NCBI GenBank assembly: GCA_002344345.1
Contig: DDTL01000108.1
Location: 1 to 29,029, forward strand
DNA from: Saprospiraceae bacterium UBA2365
GTDB lineage: Bacteria > Bacteroidota > Bacteroidia > Chitinophagales > Saprospiraceae
Direction: 5' to 3'
Length of the DNA: 29,029 nt
A program made the translations under genes and the position numbers. The notes under the pieces were generated by a model that did no database searches, was not told the origin of the DNA, and worked only from the letters and a program-made list of their open reading frames with translations. This document shows positions 22,957 to 29,029 of the stretch, piece after piece (the stretch's first letter is position 1; each line of letters starts with the position of its first letter).

Positions 22957-24387
22957 CTACTCCATCCTGTTCATATAAACACTAAAGGATCGAACCCTGC
23001 TGACTTTTCCTTTGCTATCCCTTTCGAATACCAATTCTTCACCCAGGCTTTTATCATCAGGACGGATTTTGCGAAAAACATCTCTCTTTATGTACTTGTA
23101 TTCAGTGATGTCGTCTGCAGGAGAATGAGTCGGAAAGTCCAAAAGGATCAGCTTGCCTTTGACCGGCATCACCAGGGTTTCCCCGTCTAGTCCATAACTA
23201 TCAAATAAACCCTGGTATTCAGTCAGGTCAATATTTTTAGTTGTGGTATCTGTCTCCATACTGTTAAACTTGTTCATAAAACTGAATATCTGGCTACTGT
23301 ACCTGTAAATACTCACACCCTGAGAATTGATCATCACGCTGACGCCGATTTTTGACTTCGGTTCAATCGTCACCACGCTTACATAACCCGGACAGTATCC
23401 ATCATGCCCGATCGTAGCTGTACCGGATCCATCATAACCAATAAAAAAACCATATCCCCAGGTCCGTTTTTTATCCGGACTTATCCACTGTATCCGTTGC
23501 ATTTCCTTTAAAGTGGAAGGTTTTAATACATCAGGATCCGTGCCGGATAGCAACCTGAACTGCCAGGAGGCAAACTTAGCCAGGTCAATCACATTGGAAG
23601 AAAACCCTGCAGCCGGTGCATAGGAATTTATTTCAAAAAACGGCTGCATTTTTCTGATCCCTTGACGGTTCAATGCACCATATCCGGTTGCCAATTCCTT
23701 CCTCCACATTTCTTTTGGCAAATACGGACGCGTATCGCTCAGTTGCAAAGGCTTTAAGATAAATTCTTCAACATAGGAATTATAGGATTTTCCGCTTTCA
23801 TTCGCTACGATCTCACCCAGGAGGCTCATTCCCAGGTTGGAATACTGAAAATAAGTGGAAGCCGGATATAAGGATTCAGTTTTATCCATAAAAGCTTTCA
23901 GCTCTTCCGTTTTCAGGAAATAATAATTCGGAGCATTCCAGCTGGAATCAATATCTCTGGTCAGCCCGGAGGAATGGGTCAACAAGGAACGGACTGTGAT
24001 CGGAACTGAATCCGAAAATTTCTGATTGATCTGATATTGTGGCAACAAAGCTGATAAGGTGTCATCCATCCTTATTTTCCCTTGTTCCCATAATTGCATG
24101 ATAGCAACAGAAGTAAATAATTTGGAGATGGAGCATATTGAAAACAATGTTTCGGGTTTCATCGGAGTTTTCTTTTCCAGGTCAGCATACCCATATCCAT
24201 TTTTAAAAACGATATCCTGGTCCTGAACGATGGCCACCGACATGCCCGGCAACCTGTCGAAATCCCGCTGCGCTTCCAGCCACAAGTCAATCACGTTCAG
24301 TATTTCAGTATAATCTGTCTTTTTGTTTTGACCAAAAGACTGAAAACATATCAACAAAACCAATCCTGTAAATGTTAGTCTTTTCAT
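22957..24387 (-). CDS. Serine hydrolase, class C beta-lactamase-like (family S12), 476 aa
   Basis: Secreted penicillin-binding-protein-like hydrolase. A signal peptide ends near residue 20 (FQSFGQ). The SxxK motif is S86-I-S-K89 within ICSISKLFTSVA, the YxN motif is Y182-S-N184, and the third motif is H328-D-G330 in TIGHDGYCPGY, in place of KTG. That HxG form is usual for the S12/esterase branch, so the protein is more likely a D-amino peptidase or esterase than a true beta-lactamase. A C-terminal beta-rich extension of about 110 residues follows. The gene stands alone and is flanked by gene-free DNA on both sides. Confidence 0.88.
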   Translation of the reverse strand: MKRLTFTGLVLLICFQSFGQNKKTDYTEILNVIDLWLEAQRDFDRLPGMSVAIVQDQDIVFKNGYGYADLEKKTPMKPETLFSICSISKLFTSVAIMQLWEQGKIRMDDTLSALLPQYQINQKFSDSVPITVRSLLTHSSGLTRDIDSSWNAPNYYFLKTEELKAFMDKTESLYPASTYFQYSNLGMSLLGEIVANESGKSYNSYVEEFILKPLQLSDTRPYLPKEMWRKELATGYGALNRQGIRKMQPFFEINSYAPAAGFSSNVIDLAKFASWQFRLLSGTDPDVLKPSTLKEMQRIQWISPDKKRTWGYGFFIGYDGSGTATIGHDGYCPGYVSVVTIEPKSKIGVSVMINSQGVSIYRYSSQIFSFMNKFNSMETDTTTKNIDLTEYQGLFDSYGLDGETLVMPVKGKLILLDFPTHSPADDITEYKYIKRDVFRKIRPDDKSLGEELVFERDSKGKVSRVRSFSVYMNRME

Positions 24388-24834
24388 GTTTGTCTATTTT
24401 TATTATTATTGGACATCTTCATCTTCGACACCGGGTCTGATACTGCCAAATGCCTTAAAATAAAGTCAAGGGCTAATTAGCTGAACGCTAAGATAGCATA
24501 CTATTTCAAAATAAAAAGAGTGTTCCATTTTGAAGTATGGTGAACAGTCTTTTAAAAGACTATCCCATCAGAGCAAAACGCTGAGATACAGGTATCTTTT
24601 CCAAACCTGAAAAGAAATTCAAGAATGTGATATTTAAACCATCCACAAATTCCAATCATCCATTGGCAGGCTGAAACATTCGATCAAATCCATATTTCAT
24701 TTTCCGGAAATTGCCTGTAAAACGATCAATCCCACTACCAGTTTTTCCATGAAATTGGTCCCAACAAAAAGCATTGAATCGACCATCATCCATTAACCAT
24801 TGATCATTAACCATTTACCATTGATCATTAACCA
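24388..24834. other. Gene-free stretch with a short perfect palindrome
   Basis: 447 bases without a credible gene. AGTCTTTTAAAAGACT at 24546-24561 is a perfect 16-base palindrome, a possible dimeric-protein site. The 3' part holds the ATTAACCAT-type tandem repeat described separately. Confidence 0.5.
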
Positions 24835-24837
24835 TTA
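24796..24837. repeat. Two-copy 21-bp tandem repeat at a stop codon
   Basis: Two 21-base units starting ACCATTGATCATTAACCATT (24796-24816 and 24817-24837) differ only in the last base. The second unit includes the stop codon of the DUF4407 gene. A partial CCATTAACCAT precedes them. Confidence 0.75.
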
Positions 24838-25791
24838 TTTCAGCTGTTCAAGCGTGCGTTTTTTCTGATCCAGCTGATGTTCGATCACCAGGTCGTAATC
24901 AGATCTGCGGTCACCAAATTTACTTACGACCACAAACAATTCCAGTGACATCAGAAACACGAAAAGCACCATATAAAATGCGAGCGCAACCGGTCTTTCC
25001 ATGAGGATCTCTATGATGGCATTCAATTCCTCCAGAAAGCCTTGTTTGGACTTCAATTCTTCTCTCAACACTTTCTCTGCGTCTAATTTCTTATTCGTGT
25101 ATTCCTCCTGTTGTTTGCGAAGTACATCGAGATGCTGGTTATTGATCTCCGCTTCCTTTATTTTTGGATTATCAATAGGAATGGTAGAAATTGTTTTCTG
25201 AGGAAGCGTCTTATAAGTTCCATCATCCTGTTTAACCTGGAGATGGGTGGTACTGGTTGAAACGGTATTGATAGTAGGTCGTTTCGAAATTTCAGCATAC
25301 AACAAAAGATTTCTGTTGTCCAGTGAATCGATCTCCTTCTGCAAATCCTGCAATTTCATGTTGATGATGGTCAGCCGGTTGGGCAGCTGCTCATTGACCT
25401 GCCGATCGATGATCTCGATCATCTTTTTCTCTATGTCTTCCTTGAATATGATCTGATCCAGTATGGCTGAACCGATAATAGCCATAATAAAGGCAATGAC
25501 CAGCCTGAACAAGCCCAGCCAATTGTTTTTCCCCACTGTCAGGATGATCTGTCGTTCGATCTGTATGACGATCAAAACAAAAATGATCGAAACGATGAGA
25601 CTGCCCCACCATGGCGTACGAACATAACGCTCCGCAAAAGAAAATCCTATAAATGCCCACAAAATGATCAGTATCAGGATGGCAGAGGTGTACTTTTTCA
25701 ACTGTTTCCTGCTGGATTCAGTACAATTGCCCAGTATTTGATAATTCCAGCCTGTCAGCAGGCAACCGAGTTTAGTCCACCAATTTTTCAT
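24835..25791 (-). CDS. DUF4407 membrane protein (318 aa)
   Basis: Fits the DUF4407 family, whose function is unknown. Four membrane helices are visible: residues 35-53, 62-78, 91-114 and 267-289. Between helices 3 and 4 lies a 150-residue hydrophilic region rich in heptad-like Leu/Ile, Glu and Lys, most likely a long coiled coil facing outward or inward. ERQIIL after helix 2 and the KFGDRRSDYD segment after helix 4 fit the family. The start codon overlaps the stop of the upstream gene by ATGA (25788-25791), so the two are translationally coupled. It might act as a stretch- or complex-forming membrane scaffold; that is only a guess. Confidence 0.82.
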   Translation of the reverse strand: MKNWWTKLGCLLTGWNYQILGNCTESSRKQLKKYTSAILILIILWAFIGFSFAERYVRTPWWGSLIVSIIFVLIVIQIERQIILTVGKNNWLGLFRLVIAFIMAIIGSAILDQIIFKEDIEKKMIEIIDRQVNEQLPNRLTIINMKLQDLQKEIDSLDNRNLLLYAEISKRPTINTVSTSTTHLQVKQDDGTYKTLPQKTISTIPIDNPKIKEAEINNQHLDVLRKQQEEYTNKKLDAEKVLREELKSKQGFLEELNAIIEILMERPVALAFYMVLFVFLMSLELFVVVSKFGDRRSDYDLVIEHQLDQKKRTLEQLK

Positions 25792-26363
25792 GATGTATGA
25801 TCCATTTTAAAGTTTTGCAAAGAAAGAGAAGCCAGTCCGCGTGTGAAGCCTACTTCATAGGATTTAAAAATGCCCGTCATATAGGGTTCCCCCTTATCCA
25901 GATCTTCCTTCATTTTATTCAGTTCTTCGACATGCCGGTTATAGGTGATCTTCCTGGATTTCAGCAACTCCACGATGTCGGTCAGCCCTGCCTGTTCTCT
26001 TGAAAGTATATGGAAATCAATTTCCCGCAATAAGTCCCCGTATTTCAGGGTAGTCTGCCTGAACATCACTTCGAGATTGCTCCGGATAATGGACAGGTTG
26101 GTTTCCTTGTAACTTGAATCCGGACTGGTCAGTGCATCGTGGTAAGCTCTTTGCTCAAAGTCCTCTCTCAAAAAGCTATAGATCATATCTATCGGCAATC
26201 TGGATCCAAATGAGGTAAGTTCTGCTGAATATCCATTGCCCGATAATCCCGTAGCGCCGTAATCTGAAGGTATGTCACTTTTTGGAGGAGTAATTGCCTG
26301 GTTTTGCTCAGCCGTTGCATGCTGAGTATGCTCTTTTTTTCTGAAAAAATCGAAAAGTCCCAT
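25788..26363 (-). CDS. Soluble helical protein coupled to DUF4407 (191 aa)
   Basis: No family recognised. It starts MGLFDFFRKKEH, an amphipathic segment that could touch the membrane. A Gln/Pro/Ser-rich linker follows to about residue 50, then a helical body of about 130 residues with many Glu, Lys and Arg (EDFEQRAYHDAL, REIDFHILSREQ, NRHVEELNKMKEDLDKGE). No signal peptide, no Cys and no catalytic motif. It precedes the DUF4407 gene with a 4-bp overlap and the two surely form one operon, so this is probably its cytoplasmic partner. No promoter box is clear. Confidence 0.75.
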   Translation of the reverse strand: MGLFDFFRKKEHTQHATAEQNQAITPPKSDIPSDYGATGLSGNGYSAELTSFGSRLPIDMIYSFLREDFEQRAYHDALTSPDSSYKETNLSIIRSNLEVMFRQTTLKYGDLLREIDFHILSREQAGLTDIVELLKSRKITYNRHVEELNKMKEDLDKGEPYMTGIFKSYEVGFTRGLASLSLQNFKMDHTS

Positions 26364-26972
26364 GTTTGATTTGTTTATTTAAAAGCTTGATTTTTCATAT
26401 TAGTCCCGGCAGTTTTTGTCGGATTCAACCCCGGAAGATTTCGTCTTTCTTCATTCAATCCAAGGTTTAACAAAATACTCCACCATAACTGAGTTAGGTT
26501 TCATATTATTATTTTTCGGGCGTGGTATATAAGGAATATTAGACCAATGATATCAAATTAAGGTCTATATACAAAGATTGGCGGACGAGGGATAAATCCT
26601 ATATCTCCAGCCAAAATGATCTGCAAATTTCGGACAACGGTGAATATTTTTAAACCGTTTTAGTCTTTTCGGCTTGCCCTGTCTATTTTGAGTTGATTTT
26701 ATCTCTTTTTCATTATACGTATGAGGTCAGAGATGCTTTTAATAATGAAGTTTTTAAAATAATATCACTGTTTAACACCGGATCTATTTTTAACATTTAC
26801 TCCATCATCACATATCATTAAAAAATAAAACCGATAAATCCGGAATTCAAAAGTTCTTTCAAAGAAAGAAACAAACCGAATTATTCACAAACCAAATTAT
26901 GGCAAGCGAAATGCAACTTTGTTGATATTTCTCACCAACAAAACCGATGTTTTTCAACAATCACAAATTGAC
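26364..26972. other. Gene-free AT-rich stretch
   Basis: 609 bases between the two-gene unit and the amidase gene, both on the minus strand. No reading frame, RNA gene, repeat copy or clear terminator is seen. Confidence 0.5.
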
Positions 26973-28580
26973 CTATGGTTTTGAATAACCCTCGTGTAAA
27001 TGTTCGATCAGTTTTGCGAATTGAATTAACTGAGGTTCAGAGTACAGTGGACCAACTATCTGGATAGCAAGCGGTAATCCATTTTTGTCCAGGCCCAGTG
27101 GAACAGTAAGTGCCGGATGGCCGGTCAGGTTGAAACACATGGGATAATTAAAATAATCCCAATATAATATAGATTTGTCATCCAAAGTAATCGTATTATG
27201 ATCAGGATTATGTTTTATAGCAGGTCCGGGGGTCACAGGTAATATTAAAAAATCAAAATTTGTAAAAAACTTTTCCATGGCTTCACTTAAAGTATCCCTT
27301 CTATATCTGATATCTTTATATTGGTTTTTGGATAAATCCCCGATCCTTTCGACCCCTTCTGAAAGATCCATATTTGTTTTGGCTGTTGCATTTTTATAGT
27401 CCATTTTAATTAATTGCCTGATGATCCAGGGTTCTTTATTAAACACCATATAGACAGTTTGCAACCAATGCAATTGCCTCATTGCTTCAAAATTAGCTGG
27501 TTCTGTATTTTTTACAGAAACTCCATTATTGATCAGATTTGTAATGAGTTTATCCATTTTTTCTTTCAATGAAGCAGAAATCGGAATTTTGTGCTTGCCA
27601 TAATGCCATTCTTCGAGATAAGCTACTTTATATTGACCTAATTCCTTGCCCGAATCGGCTGATCTCCATTTTTGGTTTTCATACCATGGCTTAATAAGTG
27701 CTTTCCACGAAAGATCTATATCTTCAATAGTTCTGGCAATGGGTCCGGTGACAGCCATGGTTACATAAGTCTTATCACTTGACAGATCCGGAAAAGTTCC
27801 ATAGCTTTCCATAGTATTTTCAGTAGGTTTTAATCCGTATAATCCACAAAAAGCTGAAGGAACCCTGATACTTCCCCCCATGTCACCACCAAGAGCCAAA
27901 GGACAAAAACCTGAGGCTACTGCAGCTGCACCACCACCGGTACTTCCTCCACATGTGTAAGATGTATCGTATGGGTTATTACCTCTTGGATATAAATCAC
28001 CAAATGTCTGTAAGTCTATTAGCATATTTGGTATATTGGTTGTCCCAAGGATGATGGCTCCTTCATTGATCCAGGCATCTACAATGGCTGCATTTTGAGG
28101 AGCAATAAAGCTTTGAAATTGAACTGCATTGACATTTGAATATTTTCCTTTGATCCAGAATTGCTCTTTAATACAAACCGGAACTCCATGTAAAGATCCC
28201 AATTTTTCACCTCGGGCCACTTTTTCATCAGCCTTTCTCGCTGCTTCCAATGCCTCATTTTCAAATAACCAGACAAAAGCATTGGTTTTGTAATTATTGT
28301 TTTTGATGAAATTTATAAATTCCTGGGTTATATCAACCGATGTTGCTTTCTTAGTTCTGATTAATTCTGCCAGTTCAGTTGCAGATTTGAAAATATAGAT
28401 GCCGTTTACCGGAAATTCAGCCTCAGGCTTTTTAAACAGTTCAGTCTGGAGTTCGGGTTTTTTACCATGAGGTCTTGGCATATTATACCAGATATAAATT
28501 CCAAGTGAACCAACTATCAGAACGATAATTCCAAGGACCGCACCTGTCCATTTTAAAATTTTTCTACTTCTTGTTTTCAT
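26973..28580 (-). CDS. Membrane-anchored amidase-signature enzyme (535 aa)
   Basis: Amidase of the amidase-signature family, hydrolysing an amide bond. An N-terminal helix (residues 12-32, GAVLGIIVLIVGSLGIYIW) should anchor it facing the periplasm. The Ser-cisSer-Lys triad is intact: Lys138 in GVPVCIKEQ, Ser213 in CGGSTGGGAAAVASG, and Ser237 in GGDMGGSIRVPSAFCGLYGLKP. Length is close to fatty-acid amide hydrolase-like members and longer than GatA. No gatB or gatC is nearby, so it is not the transamidosome subunit. The substrate is unknown; fatty acid amide or peptide amide are possible. It stands alone. Confidence 0.88.
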   Translation of the reverse strand: MKTRSRKILKWTGAVLGIIVLIVGSLGIYIWYNMPRPHGKKPELQTELFKKPEAEFPVNGIYIFKSATELAELIRTKKATSVDITQEFINFIKNNNYKTNAFVWLFENEALEAARKADEKVARGEKLGSLHGVPVCIKEQFWIKGKYSNVNAVQFQSFIAPQNAAIVDAWINEGAIILGTTNIPNMLIDLQTFGDLYPRGNNPYDTSYTCGGSTGGGAAAVASGFCPLALGGDMGGSIRVPSAFCGLYGLKPTENTMESYGTFPDLSSDKTYVTMAVTGPIARTIEDIDLSWKALIKPWYENQKWRSADSGKELGQYKVAYLEEWHYGKHKIPISASLKEKMDKLITNLINNGVSVKNTEPANFEAMRQLHWLQTVYMVFNKEPWIIRQLIKMDYKNATAKTNMDLSEGVERIGDLSKNQYKDIRYRRDTLSEAMEKFFTNFDFLILPVTPGPAIKHNPDHNTITLDDKSILYWDYFNYPMCFNLTGHPALTVPLGLDKNGLPLAIQIVGPLYSEPQLIQFAKLIEHLHEGYSKP

Positions 28581-29008
28581 TTGTTTGTTTTTTGTTTTCT
28601 ATTTCGGCTATAAGGAATCAATGGTGTAAAGTACATACTTTGCTTTGGCAATTCATTAGTCACGACGCTGTTGGTTGCAACTATTTCCAACATTATACAT
28701 TCATGTCTGGATTGTGAAAAAAAACCTGAATGATATTCATAACAGGTATTCAAATGAATGTTCTGTATTTTATAATGACGATACCATTTGATTGCTTTTG
28801 ATTATTCCAAAACTTACCAAATTAAATACTCCTAATACAACCTCAGTCAGTCAGAAAAATCAAAAAACACCAGGTAATACCAGTTTTGATAAAATAATCA
28901 CCTATAAAATAAAAACCATCATTAAAAACTTTACATAAATAATCATTTTTTAATTAATAAACATATTTTATGTTTATATTTTAATATTTTAAAGGGTATA
29001 ATTTTATA
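28581..29008. other. AT-rich gene-free stretch
   Basis: Very AT-rich towards the window end. Nothing recognisable before the terminal repeat. Confidence 0.5.
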
Positions 29009-29029
29009 ATTAATGCGAATCAAGGGTTG
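29009..29029. repeat. Truncated second copy of the opening palindromic repeat
   Basis: The final 21 bases are an exact reverse complement of 171-191, the right arm of the repeat at 27-187. The window therefore stops inside an inverted second copy. Confidence 0.75.

Noticed and set aside
22957..24387. True beta-lactamase (antibiotic resistance) reading
   Set aside because: The third motif is HDG, not KTG, and there is a long C-terminal extension; an S12 peptidase or esterase is more likely.
26973..28580. GatA subunit of the tRNA amidotransferase
   Set aside because: It has an N-terminal membrane anchor, is too long, and has no gatB or gatC nearby.

Overview
The window is a chromosomal segment of moderate GC from a member of the Bacteroidota. 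Several features support this. Exact TAnnTTTG boxes (the Bacteroidota -7 promoter element) lie before many genes. Clear Shine-Dalgarno sequences are largely absent. The block tRNA-Arg - rpmB - rpmG - DUF4295 gene - ftsY is typical of the phylum, as are the short PabB and the DUF4407 protein. A Saprospira-like relative is a guess from the gene mix; the sequence does not settle it.

Layout. 1-2544: a palindromic mobile-type repeat, a bidirectional terminator, and a divergent pair, a membrane PlsC-like acyltransferase (-) and miaA (+). 2545-5735: three minus-strand envelope genes (S37 peptidase lipoprotein, a 76-aa membrane protein, a LolA-like protein), with two copies of a second dispersed repeat between them. 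6265-11367: a 59-aa helix-turn-helix-like protein and the 1593-aa TamB-like protein. 11364-13938: folate (p-aminobenzoate) genes, with pabB-pabC on the minus strand and pabA divergent from them. 14017-15812: tRNA-Arg(ACG), bL28, bL33, DUF4295 protein, terminator and ftsY. 16356-18510: threonine dehydrogenase (SDR type) and kbl, a two-step route from threonine to glycine and acetyl-CoA. 18904-24387: two secreted lipoproteins of unknown role, one with a papain-like protease domain, then a repeat-bearing gene-free stretch and a class-C-beta-lactamase-like serine hydrolase. 24835-26363: a translationally coupled pair, a soluble helical protein plus a DUF4407 membrane protein. 26973-28580: a membrane-anchored amidase-signature enzyme. 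The final AT-rich bases enter another copy of the repeat that opens the window.

The core genes (folate, ribosome, SRP receptor, tRNA modification, threonine breakdown) are ordinary. The unusual material is in three places. First, three families of short palindromic intergenic repeats, each present at least twice. Second, the ZU5-like/papain-like lipoprotein beside a small lipoprotein that appears to share its C-terminal domain. Third, the uncharacterised 191-aa/DUF4407 gene pair. No CRISPR array, prophage, transposase gene or rRNA is visible.
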